Shown: positions 11,901-23,164 of the stretch, piece after piece
Numbering within the stretch: the stretch's first letter is position 1
Layout of the letters: each line of letters opens with the position of its first letter
Source: Acephala macrosclerotiorum
Lineage: Eukaryota > Ascomycota > Leotiomycetes > Helotiales > Mollisiaceae
Length of the DNA: 64,000 nt
Direction of reading: 5' to 3'
Assembly: GCA_014904845.1 (NCBI GenBank)
Contig: MU119206.1
Span: 372,001 to 436,000 of the forward strand
The notes under the pieces: model-generated
The model's database searches: none
What the model saw: the letters and a program-made list of their open reading frames with translations, nothing else
Told to the model about the DNA's origin: nothing
Program-made: the position numbers and the translations under genes

Positions 11901-13495
11901 TTACGACCCTTGCTCGACTTTGACTCGGTCAAAGTGCTCCAGCTCAATCCCATCATTGGCTTCCCCATCTCTCCTCAGCAAATTCTCTCGGGTTTGTTCA
12001 TCTCTTGCACCACGATCTAGAGACTGTAAACTCCTCCGACTAGGTCCTGGGTTGAAGCTGAGTACTGATTCGGCAAAGGTATCTGAAAGAAGTTGAAAGC
12101 GACGACTCTCTTCACTCGGTTCTTGCTCGTTGAAATCGCTTTTCGACATCATCAGAAGATAGACACCCATAAAATCGAGGAGGAAGCCGCTGAGAAGCGA
12201 GATCATGTTCTGAGTACTCGAGGTGTTAAAGCCTTTGTAGAGTATGAATGATGCCGAGAGCGTACAAGTGGTGAAGGTCACATAGTACAGAGCATTTACT
12301 CTGGCAAAAAGTTAGCAATTAGCTTCCAGTGTGGTCTTTCGCATTTGAGAACGAACAGTGAGACAGAGAATGCGTGCATAGCTTTGTTCAAATAGTGCAT
12401 CTGCATTGCTACAGATCCTGCCACCACAATAATGAAGGCGTAGGTTGAAGGTCGGTTGAATTGATTGTTGCCGGCCAGTGTCAGCTTTACTGCGATTCCC
12501 AATGCCTTGATTGCCATCACACTGATAGATCCGACAGTTGAACAAATCGAGATGTAGACGAAAGGATTACTCCTTCCGTAATTAGGTACGACTTTGAGAA
12601 TCAGATAGGTTGAAGTCGTTGCAACGAAGGTGCAATACAGCAGAAAGACTAGTAGTGTCAGTATCAGAAGTTTAATCAACTAAGAATTCTTACTCACGGG
12701 GTTGAAGAGCTAAGTGTAAGATTTCATCTACTGTTGAAACCTCCTTATCAGGTGGTGCATGTAATATGAGCATAACAGAACCTAGTAGACAAACGCTGCA
12801 ACCTATGCGGCCTAGCAGACCCAAATGCTCCTTCAGGAAGTAGGCTCCCATCACGGCTCTGTTTTGCAGTCAGGATGTCTCGCAATGTCCAATTTGAAGC
12901 TCCTTACCCTATCAGCACACTTAGTGCACCAAGGGGTGTAACTAGAATGGCGGGAGCAAATCCATATGCCGCAAAGTTCATGAGCTCTCCAGAAACAACT
13001 AAGATGATGCATTCGTTAGCTCGGGGTAAGCATTTGAGAGTGAGGGCTTACAGAATAATTGGCCACACCACCATATAGGATTTCGTAGATATTCATGGCC
13101 ATCTCCGTCGAATCCAAGTTTCTCGCTTGCTTGCTTTAAACCCTATCATGAAGGCTCATCAGATATGGCTTCGCATTCAGCACGTGATATATAGAAGGAA
13201 GAGGGTCGCGCAATGAAGCGTACCGTTTTGGTAATTACATAGCTTATTCCTGAATGATGAGAATTAGCATTGAGCGGATGACAATGAGGACGATGCAGGT
13301 AGGAAATGCAGCAAGTCATGATTTCAGGGGTAGAGCATACCGATTGCGAACGATGATGAGACTGCCAGTGCTAGCCCGATATATCTATGTAAGGGAGTCG
13401 ATGTCAGTGGCAAAGCGTGCCAAGGTTGGTCACGTCGGACTCCGCCATATAATTCTTGGGCACTCAATCTCGAACACATACTTTTCGTCCACCAT
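11901..13495 (-). CDS. NIPA-type magnesium transporter (DUF803 family)
   Basis: Eight exons: 13495-13482, 13384-13341, 13249-13224, 13142-13052, 12998-12908, 12858-12698, 12648-12357 and 12300-11901. They sum to 1119 nt (372 aa) with every phase matching. The first exon is only 14 nt (MVDEK, then [12 protein letters not shown] in exon 2) and exon 3 is 26 nt. Family landmarks: [71 protein letters not shown] and [17 protein letters not shown] proteins are polytopic membrane carriers linked to magnesium uptake; about nine hydrophobic segments are visible. The C-terminal tail is hydrophilic and acidic. The last donor is GTTCGT, weaker than usual, but frame and conservation support it. Confidence 0.93.
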
Positions 13496-15462
13496 TGCCC
13501 TCCGTGAAGTGCTGATAGCACGTGACGGCTGTTTTGGACTACCGGGTGCTTGCCTTTAATGAGAGCTCGTGATTCCTTGAGCGTTGGTGTTCTCGGTGTT
13601 AGTCGATGCTGAAAGAGAAGAAGACTGTGTTGCTGACACGCTGGAAACCCCTGAATCTTGTTGCCTGATATTTTTCGTACCCCTGCACAGGGGAACCGGA
13701 CGTTGTTGCATTTGTTTCAAGCATGAATGAAAACCGTTTCCGTCTGAATGACGCTCAAATTCATAGATTTTTCAATCTGATTCAAGAAATCAAACCTACA
13801 TTCGCGAATTTTGACTGGGTCATTACCATAGCTCAATTGACTCGTGTGCAGTTCGGATCCAGCCTGGACAAGGAAGAACATCAAGAATCTTCCAAGGCAC
13901 AAATATGGACTCTTCATACTTCAATTGCGTAAGAAACCCGAGAATCTTGCGTACGGTCTTCAACGTGAAAGTGTACAAGGCATTGCTCCTCTCAGGATCC
14001 CGATCCCCAGGCATACACTTCACTCGAGGTTCCATGGCACTACAGTTGGAGAAAGAAGAACGGTGCTGGTACTTGCAAAGTACAGCAAAGCTCAGAGGCA
14101 TCATGTCCGCGGCAAGCGCCTCTTCAGGTTCCCTGAGATAATGAGGAAGTCACGGCCCGCGTTATTACGGGCCGGTTGGAGTTAAAAGTTGCTGCCTTGA
14201 CACCTCAAGCGTTTACGAAGATCAAGAAGTCCCTTCACCGAAATTCTCTCTTCGTTCATATTAAATTCCACGATAAATTCCACAAACATGTGTTCAAAAA
14301 TCGGCCATGGTACTTGAACTCATCAAGTTAATATCTACAATGTCACACTCTTCCCATCTCAAATTTTTGTCAGGATTGAAGTGTTCTTCGGAAACACATT
14401 AAGACCTTTTTTTGATCTGCCGCTATTTTGAGATTTGGCACCTCACCAAGGTTCTTACAACAATTTCTCCCCTTCAAATCTCAAACAGGAATTGGCCACA
14501 GTGAATGGGAAGATCTGCTTCTTCTCTATATTTCACATCCTTTTGAGTTGAGAATTATCTCGCATTGTTGTGTTGTGAAGTTTCGAAAGGGTATTTTCAA
14601 GATCGAGCGTTCTCCTTTCCCCCGCAGTATCCTGGAAACTCGACCTTCATAAGATGATTTCTCCACCGCAACGTCTAGCTACAAAAGTTTGACATCGGAA
14701 CGAGTCAGATTTGCTTCTTTTTTACGAGAACGTGCTTTCGCAGGAGTTGATTAACGGATGGCATCTCTCAGTCGTGGTAGGAGGCGAGGTAGGACGCCCC
14801 TGACAGAGGTACCACATGAGAATCCTGCACGACTGAATAAGAACCTTTCGCGTTTCTCACACTTTTTGTTCAATTTTTAGATCGAGAAAGCAACATATTT
14901 TTTTGTCGGGAAGTGAAGTCCTTCAATTCCGCCAGTCTCGAGACAAAAAGAATGACGAATGTGCTGGCAAGCGACGACGAGATTTGCACTTCGCGCCATC
15001 ATCAAGGCACGATTATCTTACCTGTCACATCACGGCAAAAGGACGAAGATGATGATGAATTATTGCATTATTTCCTGTAAGTCTCTCCAGCGAGAGCCAG
15101 TACTCCAATGCAGTTTCCTAGCGCCCTCCTTCCCTGACAGGAAGTCCCAACAAACCAGTACAAAAAGGGTATCATACGTGAAGCCAATCCAAATCCCAAA
15201 TTGAAACTAAACTACAAAGACTGACACAAGGAAACTTTTTTTTTTGGTGATTGTTTTCCGTTTTCCGAGTGTTTTTGGTGTACCCATGGTGAACACCGTT
15301 AAAACCTGCTGCCTATTGACGAACAGCTCAGGAAAGGTATGCTCACCATCCCCTCTAGTAAGATCGGTACATTCCCATTCTCTGTAACAAAGGAAAGACA
15401 TATGAAAAACAAAAGAGACCGATGTTATCTTGATATCCCGTTCTCAAGATCCATGTTCATAT
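13496..15462. other. Intergenic, about 2 kb, no gene recognised
   Basis: Carries the NIPA promoter at its left side. I saw only short overlapping open frames without motifs, and a small perfect GC hairpin at 14153-14174 (arms CGGCCCG and CGGGCCG). Confidence 0.45.
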
Positions 15463-15649
15463 CCCTTTTTTCCCTTAGGCCACACGACTCTGGTGTATGC
15501 TGGCAAAAATGCCGGTGTGACCAAAGGGAACTCCCCTTAGTATTTCAACAAAGCCCCGAGTTTATATCCCTTCCACCCTTAGACTACACGTCTCTTGACT
15601 TGAGTGTAAGCGAAGTTGCGCGTGTAGCCCAAGGGTACTCCCCTAAGGT
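15463..15649. repeat. Two tandem copies of a stem-loop-forming unit
   Basis: Two adjacent units, about 15463-15540 and 15565-15649. Each starts ATATCCCTT and ends with an ACTCCCCT-type sequence. Each holds an inverted repeat: arms 15472-15486 with 15514-15528 in the first, and 15576-15590 with 15621-15635 in the second. The arms read CCCTTAGnCnACACG against CGTGTnGnCCAAGGG. The loops differ but the arms have changed in a way that keeps pairing. The unit lies 140-330 bp past the stop of the H2C2 gene. Confidence 0.6.
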
Positions 15650-15789
15650 AGATTGTGTCTCCAGTCATTTGTTATTTTCCTCTCGGTGTTGGAGTGTTTT
15701 CGATGACATGCCACCAGTTTTGATGGTGGAGCTGGACTTTGATTGATTGGCTTCAGTCATTTGGTGATGAGGTTGTCGAATGAATGTGT

Positions 15790-17244
15790 TTACATGCCAT
15801 ATTGAGGTAGAAGGTCTGGGTGAATTGGAACCTCTGGGACATTGACGGAGATGCCAGGACCCAGGTTGAAGTCGTAGTTTCCAGGCTCATTTTGCAACGC
15901 AGTTTGAGGGGTAGCCTCCTTTTCTGGCGTCCAGCCCTCTTCGAACCAAATATTCGATTGCTGTTGTCCAATATCCGGGGCAGTATGGCTAGTTTCATAA
16001 ATCTGTCTATTTTCTTCCAAGGGTTGCGAAGAGTATTGGCTTTCAACCGGTTGCCCTATTGGTGTTAGGTGATTGAAGCTTAGCTCATGAGGTTCTTCGT
16101 TGCCGATAAAGAGATTCTGAGACTGGTCGAAGGTGCCGTTAGGTTGTCCCAATTGTTGTAGGACATTTTGAAGGGGTACATGATAGGAGCCTTGGAAGAA
16201 GTTGAAGTTGTTGTTGCTGTTGTTGAGAACTTGCATCTGCCCTTGATGGAAGTTTTCATTGAATAGTCCCATCAATTGTGGATCATTCCCGGGAGCCTCT
16301 TGCCCAAAGTTGGTGTGCGGCCGAAGCATATTGGGGACATTTTGAGGAGCAGGTTGCATATATAAACCGGCAAAATCCTCTTCCAGGGGCCGGGTATTTC
16401 GAGGTTCTCGACGTTGTTCGCGCCTTTGCCGTTTTTCTTGGGGGCTTGGAGTATCTTCTTCTTCCTCTTCATGCTTTCTCTTCTTGTCGCTGTTCCATCT
16501 CCCACAGCATGTGGGGCATGCTGCGATAAATCTCGCGCACAAGTCTTTGGTGATGGTGTCGGAGACACCTTTTTGGATGAAGTCGTACATTTGATCTCGC
16601 GCGCGGTGCTCTGGCTTTCCGTTTTTATCTGAGATGTGAGCATGAACGAGAGCTAAATAAGAGTTCTCGAGTGATGTGATCGACGGCTTTATCCCATTAT
16701 AAATGCCTTCGGAGGCATAGGAATCGAGCAATTTCTGACGAGTGGTCTTTGCTGCTTGTCGCTTGGTGTTGGGCTTGGTGTCCCATTTCTTGTACAGTTG
16801 CTTTTCGAAGTGGAAAAACCCGTCATGCATACCCTCCTTTAGTTCGAAGTTATGGCTGACCCGGTGCTTCCAATTTGCAAGATATTGGGAAGGATTTGCT
16901 GCACCAGCAGTGATCCGGTCTATTTGAGCTTGTGACAGAAATCGGTCTGAGGTGTTCAAAAAGTCGATCATATCGTCGATTGCCTGTTGGCGAGGCAGTT
17001 TCTTATCCAGATCGTTCACCTTATTGTCCTTGCCGATCCATTCATATAGAACTTCCTTGTATTGTTCCAAGGATGTGATCGTTTTATTGTACACCTCATT
17101 GTGATGAATATTTGTCCATGGGAAAATGATGGTGCCTGGATTGAAGGCACGTTCGTGCGGGTGTCCGTAAACAATCCTCTCTCGCCAGAAGCTTGTATAG
17201 TCGTCTAGTCTGGGGCTTATGTTAGCAGGTGTTGCTTCAAACAT
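15790..17244 (-). CDS. Uncharacterised protein with an integrase-type H2C2 zinc finger
   Basis: Single-exon ORF of 484 aa starting at ATG 17244. Residues about 195-247 match the pattern of the H2C2 zinc finger found at the N-terminus of retroelement integrases and in domesticated host proteins: histidines at VHAH (201/203) and EHRARD (213), then a helix and CPTC (243/246). A strongly basic segment with acidic runs follows (254-290), a likely nuclear localisation signal. The C-terminal 190 residues are Q/N/P-rich and probably disordered. No integrase catalytic core or reverse transcriptase is present, so this is not an active element. A nucleic-acid-binding role is plausible but not shown. Confidence 0.75.
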   Translation of the reverse strand: MFEATPANISPRLDDYTSFWRERIVYGHPHERAFNPGTIIFPWTNIHHNEVYNKTITSLEQYKEVLYEWIGKDNKVNDLDKKLPRQQAIDDMIDFLNTSDRFLSQAQIDRITAGAANPSQYLANWKHRVSHNFELKEGMHDGFFHFEKQLYKKWDTKPNTKRQAAKTTRQKLLDSYASEGIYNGIKPSITSLENSYLALVHAHISDKNGKPEHRARDQMYDFIQKGVSDTITKDLCARFIAACPTCCGRWNSDKKRKHEEEEEDTPSPQEKRQRREQRREPRNTRPLEEDFAGLYMQPAPQNVPNMLRPHTNFGQEAPGNDPQLMGLFNENFHQGQMQVLNNSNNNFNFFQGSYHVPLQNVLQQLGQPNGTFDQSQNLFIGNEEPHELSFNHLTPIGQPVESQYSSQPLEENRQIYETSHTAPDIGQQQSNIWFEEGWTPEKEATPQTALQNEPGNYDFNLGPGISVNVPEVPIHPDLLPQYGM

Positions 17245-18673
17245 ACCCCTTTTAGCCTTGCAATGGCGGCTCGCCCATTGTACAACGACATATCACGTCA
17301 AGTCAATTTTCGGTCTGGCCACGGTAGGGCCTGACTAGACACGCAATCAGAAGTAGCACTTTCGATGTCCCCGCCTTGCTTGGACTTTGTTCGTGCCTGA
17401 TCCTTCAAGAAGTTTTCGCTGAAAAACGAATCAAAGGACTACAAAAGAGGAAGCAATTCACGATGCTATACCCTCTCCAAAAATGGAACATTTCAGACTA
17501 TGCGAAAGACAATACTCTCTACTATATATCAATCGACATTTTGTCATTTCAGCTGCCACCTTGGCATTACGCGGCGTCGTCGTCTACAAATCTGGATTGC
17601 ATTTCGAGCGGTTGCTCGAATGTCCGTCCTGAATCTGACGATTTCCCGGCTTTCATTACTCCATGGCAGCCTGAAAGCTGGTCTAGAGTTTCCGGATCTC
17701 AGTCATAGACGAGGCATCTCGCGATACTCACCTCAGTAGAAGACGATTTTCCCATGGAGAAGTATCCAATCTTTTTGCGAGGGAGGATATGTCAAGTACG
17801 GGAACTAAATTTGGAAAGGAGAAGTGTATAGAATGCAAAGAGCTTTGTTGCACATCGCAATCATCTCTGATTCGAGTGAAAAGAATTCACAGAGTCGAAA
17901 GCATCCCCCCCTTTCCATCGTCTAAGACGAAAAGGAGTTTCGCGATCACCTCGCTTATTCACCTCAACGGTCTCGAAGAAAGGGGTCGGACCTCCTAAGC
18001 AGAAGAATATGATTTTGTTGTACGTCTCACGTTTTTATCTCGACTGACATTGAAGTTTTAGCCAGGAGAAGAAAAGAGTGTCGACAACGTGGGGCGCAGA
18101 AGCTGGCAGTGAGCCGCACACCTCGAGCTTCAGTTTAGGGGCTGCGAGCGAAGCGAGAATGAACAACTGACAACGACGATCTGGAAACAGCAATGAGACG
18201 ATGCGATGACTTACAATTAATATATGGTAGATATAACAAAAGAGCTTTGCATACTCACTCTCAATTCCAGGAATCCAAGATGGCCCAAGCTTGCGATGCG
18301 ATATACAAAATAAAATTTTGGTCGCGCACGTGAGCCACGTGATACTCACTCTAGTCTCAGTTCAGATCAGAATGATATGCCGTCATTGAGGCTGTCCTGT
18401 GGCCTAAGCATGCGCAAAAATTTTGGATTCTGCGGAGCTGCTGAATTCTCCAGAGAGGAGGCTTCCATGAAGAATGATTTCGCTGTAGAGGAAGCGCAGT
18501 ACATTTTGCATAGCAAGTAGTAAATAACAGTGCAAGACGAACAGAAACGAAGCGAAACGTGCTCAAAAACAAGGTACTCTTGACTCTGACCGTGACCGAC
18601 TATCTCTACACTGTAGAGTGACTTGACGAATACTCGTCGCAGGATTACATGAGGAAGAAGTTCTGGAGTGGAC
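17245..18673. other. Intergenic, no gene recognised
   Basis: Contains the H2C2 gene promoter side and the 3' side of the coiled-coil gene. Open frames at 17376-17739 (+), 17789-17998 (+) and 18035-18349 (-) are short and motif-free. A further exon of the coiled-coil gene cannot be excluded, because a GTAAGTCC donor overlaps its stop codon at 18674. Confidence 0.4.
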
Positions 18674-19237
18674 TTACTTGTTGGGTGAAATTCTTGGCTG
18701 CTGTGCAGCTTCGACTTGCAGTTTTGCTGGATGGTGTTGTGGATTCTGTTGTGGTGGGTATTGTGGTGGTTGGAGGTCATATCGTGCGTCATTTGGAGGA
18801 CTGCTTCTGCTGGTTAGCCACCACTTGACGAAAATGCTGGGAATTTACTTACAATGACAGTTGTTCAGCTTGGCGCGTGGCGAGTTGGATTTGTCGGGCA
18901 TCTTCTTGCGCTCTGGCTTCGCATTTTTGGGTTTCTTCTTGCTCTAGCTGGTCGAGTCGGTTTGATCTTCGCTTAAGGGCTTCGATATCTTCGTTGACTT
19001 TGGCTCGTTCTACACCGAGTGCTTTACTCTCTTCGATTGCTTCTAGTCGTTTGCTGATGGGATAGCTAAGAACATTAGAGTGCGCAAGAATAGAGGGGAG
19101 AGGAGTACTTACGCATCTTGCATAAGCCTCAAGAGTACTCCGGCTTTGAAGCCGAGCCTGTCCTTTTGTTTTTGAGCTTTATCGTTGGCGGCCTCGATTT
19201 CCTTGCGCTCATTTGCGATTTCTCGTTTAGAGACCAT
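18674..19237 (-). CDS. Small predicted coiled-coil protein with a P/Q-rich tail
   Basis: Not recognised. The model has exons 19237-19113, 19065-18853 and 18809-18674, summing to 474 nt (157 aa) with phases matching at both GT-AG introns (47 and 43 nt). The ATG at 19237 gives MVSKREIANERKE. Almost all of exons 1-2 is charged and heptad-like (QKQKDRLGFKAG, RLEAIEESKALGVERAKV, LKRRSNRLDQLEQEE), then QATRQAEQ-like sequence and a P/Q/N-rich end. The protein could be longer upstream: a Q-rich open frame runs through about 19320-19555 on the same strand but has no ATG and does not join in phase at the GTAAGT near 19305. Confidence 0.55.
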
Positions 19238-19817
19238 TTTGTTGCTGGCACTGTGAGGCAATGGACTACGAGGGGAGCTAGGGATGCGTGATGAACTTAC
19301 GTTGCGCTTGTTGTTCAAGCGATGTTTCGCCTTGAAGGCTGTTTGAGTTCGACACTTGAGTCGAAAGTTGTTGAGATTGTTGCTGAGAATTATTTCTGAG
19401 CGATTGTGCGACCCCCTGATTGGCCGTTGTCGAATTGTTGTTGGTGTGAAAGTTGAAATTTGAGTGATACCGATCTTGAAGTGGATCTTGGAAATTTGTG
19501 TACAGGGTGAAGAGAGAAACTCCAGAAATCGTGAGAAATCGCAGATTATAAAGGGCAAAAATATGCTAGAGGAAAAGGAGTACCAGACTGTTCAAATCGA
19601 GGGAACTAGAAAATGAAATAATATACAAAAAGGGTCACGAGAGGAGCAAATGTGGTGAAGTTGGGACACTAAGAAACAAAACTACTACATTGAGCTACTC
19701 TAGACGACGTCAAGAGAGCCCGGCAAACTTTAATTCTGAGGCTCTGCTCCTGAGAAAGGTATAGCTGGCAGCATCAAAGGCCCCTGCCCTCCTCGTTTTT
19801 ACTCCGTAGACACCCAG
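19238..19817. other. Intergenic with a Q-rich open frame of uncertain status
   Basis: On the minus strand about 80 codons around 19555-19305 read as N/Q/S-rich protein-like sequence (NNSTTANQGVAQ, SQQQSQQLSTQ) up to a clean GTAAGT donor. It may be an unplaced 5' exon or leader of the coiled-coil gene. The rest, towards RIX1, shows nothing. Confidence 0.35.
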
Positions 19818-22113
19818 CTAATCCTCTTCCTCAGAATCGGTATCCAATTGCATGGTGAGGTGTACACTCTCGTCATCAGAAGAAGACTCATCCTCCTCCC
19901 GTGGAACGCTGGAGTCTGGTATGCCAACCGCGTTGCTTTGATCTTCCACTTCGGCCATGTCGACGTCTGTACTCGTCTCCTGAGGATGATGCAGTGAATT
20001 CCCAAAAGGCTCTGTGCTGATGGAGGCCGATATTGATGATTGTAGGGTCCCAAAAGACGAGGAGGAAGGAGCGTTGGGCGGTAGCGTGGTAGGTACATGT
20101 GCCGAAAAACCAAGGGCAGGGCCTCGACCCGCAACGGCAGCGACGTTGAGTTCCGTTGATACAACGTCAATGTCTTGCTGCATCGACGGAGTATTAAGTG
20201 AAGGTAACATATCTTCATCGACAGACTCTTCCTCTGCAGCTTCATTGCAGGGTGGCCGTGTTGCTTCAGAAGGAAGGAGCGGCATCCGGGGTCGCAGCAG
20301 AATCTCAACAGTCGCATCATGGCCAAACTCTCTTGTTAAGTGAGGCAGAATACTAGCCATGGCCTTCCCATTCTTTCCAACAAAGGGATTCAACGCACTT
20401 GCTAGCATAGCATCTTTATTGCGACTTAAGATAGCAGTACGCTCGACCAGAGATCGCACCGAAATATCGACGTATTGTTGTGGTAAGTGCGACAAGAATA
20501 GCGGGAGTAGCGTGCACGCATTCCGAGTGAGGGTAGTATCCTGTGCGGTCAGGCCCTGCGGCGCCTCCTGAATACGCTGAAGGAATGTGTCAGCGTTAGG
20601 CGTCTTGGTCGCCTGTGACCATTGCGACAGTGACGCAGCATCGTTGACGAGACTCGTGCTTAGAACTTCAAGATCTTTACAACATGATCGCAACACATCG
20701 TAACATTTTCCAACTTGAGGGCGTGTGAGGCTTTGTCCCAGGTGGATCAGGACAATGGTGGTGACCTCGTAAGCGATGGCCCGAAACCCCTGATCGTGCC
20801 TTCCGAAATTGAACACCCAAACCAACTGATCGAACGCCGCCTGCGCTACAGACAAGAAGCTCCCTTCCAGTCTCTTTGCTATCGTACTGATAAGATGCAA
20901 AGCAGCGGCATAGACCTGTGGCAAGCTTGCGCATAGCACATCACGTTCATCACGATCAATACCAGGATGGAGCCGAGCACTTGCTCCAGTGTTCGAGCCT
21001 GATGCGGGAATGGCAATTGACAGCATTCTGTTCAACACGTCCATGATGTCTCCCAAAGGCAAAGCGATGGGAGCAACTGTCTCTTCCTGGAGGTGCACTG
21101 CTAACAACTCCAGCAGGCCAATGAGGCGCTCGATACCAGCGAAGATTCCATTCCACACCGGCAAGCCCTCAGTGGTATTCCCACCTCCACGAAGTTCCTG
21201 GTTGATATCCACAGAGGTGCCAACATAGCCAGTAGTCGATTCCCAATCCTCAATGACGGCTCTGAAGACTTGATCGGCGGTTGCATGCGTCTCCTTGATG
21301 ACTTCGCGCGCGGCTTTCGACCATTCCTCTCCTCCTGTGTTCTTTGGCGCAGTCTGATGGAGTATAACATAGAGACGACGAGCATTCTTCTTGACCGAGG
21401 ACGGAACGAATAGTCCATCAGAACTCGTGGGAACAAGATAATGGCGTACTATCTGGCGTATTTGCGACGTAAATGGGCGAAAGATGGTGGTATGGCGAGG
21501 AATAAGCATTGTCCAGGCCCCGAACACAGTCTCTTCAAGGGACGGTGGCATAGAGATGGACTTAGTTGACGATTTGGATGGCATTAAGGACATACAGGCA
21601 GTTACAAAGGCTGGCAGTGTTGGCGTTGTGATCTCTCGGACAAGGGTTTGATATTGATGGGTCATGCAATATATCTTGGTGAGTGTTATCACAACCAATT
21701 CCTTTGTAGCAACAGGATCTGGCTTCTGCGTTGGAGTTAGAGATGGCTTGGTATGGACATTGCTGACATTGACAAACCCCTAGGATAGATAGCAACCCGC
21801 GAACCCAGGCTTCGGATCCATTCAAAACCTCCCAACCTCCAACCTCGATGACTGCCTTGACCAAGACAACGGCGGTAAACCTCCCCTCAATACTCTTTCC
21901 ATTGAGTAGAGTCGACAATTGGGTCTTTAGCTTATGCACCAGTACTGCGGAGGTAGAGGCTTCGGCCTTGCCTGCAGCGATGGCAGGCATCGACAGCGGA
22001 ACTTGGCAACGCAGGACATAACTGAGGAGGGTCGGCGTCAGACAAGGGAGATCAGAGACAGCAGTCGACGATAATTGAAAGCAAAGAACCCTCAACTCGG
22101 GTGGGAGAGACAT
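19818..22113 (-). CDS. RIX1: Pre-rRNA-processing protein RIX1 (PELP1 family)
   Basis: Two exons, 22113-21778 and 21725-19818, 2244 nt (747 aa), with phase 0 at the 52-nt intron. RIX1/Ipi2 with Ipi1 and Ipi3 forms a nucleolar-nucleoplasmic complex that processes ITS2 and matures the pre-60S ribosomal particle. Recognition rests on the N-terminal RIX1 domain: LVHKLKTQLSTLLNGKSIEGRFTAVVLVKA, GGWEVLNGSEAWVRGLLSILG, KPDPVATKELV and the TREITTPTLPAF-like stretch. The remainder is helical-repeat-like. The C-terminus is strongly acidic (DESSSDDESV ... DTDSEEED), as is usual for the family. The donor is GTTTGT rather than GTAAGT, the same donor as in the first intron of the TPR gene on the other strand. 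Confidence 0.9.
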
Positions 22114-23164
22114 TGGAAGGGAGTGTAGAATGTTCTGGATTCTCTTCCTTCCTTCCTATCTGAACTTCGGCTACGAGAAATGGACCGTGCAGCAGCCCTA
22201 TTTCCTTCGTGCTTGACAAGTGCTTCCAATTCAGATATTCAGAGAGAAGTACTCCTTCAAGTCCTCTGATAGTTCTGGTCTTTAGAGAATTCCAGTTGGA
22301 GTGGTGAGAGAAAGTGCGACTGATAGTTGCTTTTCCTCCGTGAATGGTCGTCGATTTAATGGCAAGTCGAACAATTTCCCTCTCTGTTTCCTTCGACAAG
22401 ACTGAAGCTGATTTAGCTTTGAGGGAACGAGTTCAAGGCACGGTGATCTTGAGGTAACTGATTGTCCGAGTCTTTCGAGGTAATAATGAGAGGAAGTAAT
22501 ATGTCCGAGTGTGCTTTTTTGGGAATAACGGAGAGGATTGGCTCGAGTCGTGATAAGGATTGAGTTCGTTAATTTTTCTTGTTGTCGTGTACGATCATGA
22601 GGGTCAATTCCGAGGAACAGCGAGAAGTAAGGAGGACGTTTATTGTACTTCTTCGGCGGTAAAATAGCGAGGTTGCTTCGAGATCACGGGTTGTGTCTCA
22701 TATGCGCGCAGAATGGAAGGTGGGCCGAATCGTAGAATTCCCAGATGTTCGTAATATCGATTAAGTATGAGAACTAAGTCCCATTGCCAGGTCAATGTCG
22801 TTCTACTTGCGTAGGTATTTCTCGTAGTGATATCCAAATATTCTGAGATCCTCGTCGTCAAAAATAAAAATATTTATGGAAGCAAAATTAATAGCGGCCG
22901 CGCAAAGAGACGCTGTGATTGGTCAAATTCGACAACGGCCCCGGTCCGTGCCAAGAACCGTCCAACCCTGAAAGTTGTAGGGCCAGTGACGACGGTGTAC
23001 GACTCCACGGTGTTGAGATACAACCACAGCTCACCTTCTTGTATTCCTGCCTCTTCTTCCTCTTCTCCCTCTTTTTGACCACCATGCGGATATATCTTTG
23101 CTGAGGGAAGATGCTAGACGGATCGCGCACAACCAGAATTAATTGGGAACCGTCCTAGCCCAAA
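22114..23164. promoter_or_regulatory. Divergent intergenic region between RIX1 and the TPR gene
   Basis: About 1.05 kb separates the start codons of RIX1 (minus) and the TPR protein (plus), so both promoters lie here. A pyrimidine-rich stretch (CCTCTTCTTCCTCTTCTCCC) at about 23048-23070 lies just upstream of the plus-strand gene. No coding frame with motifs was seen. Confidence 0.4.
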
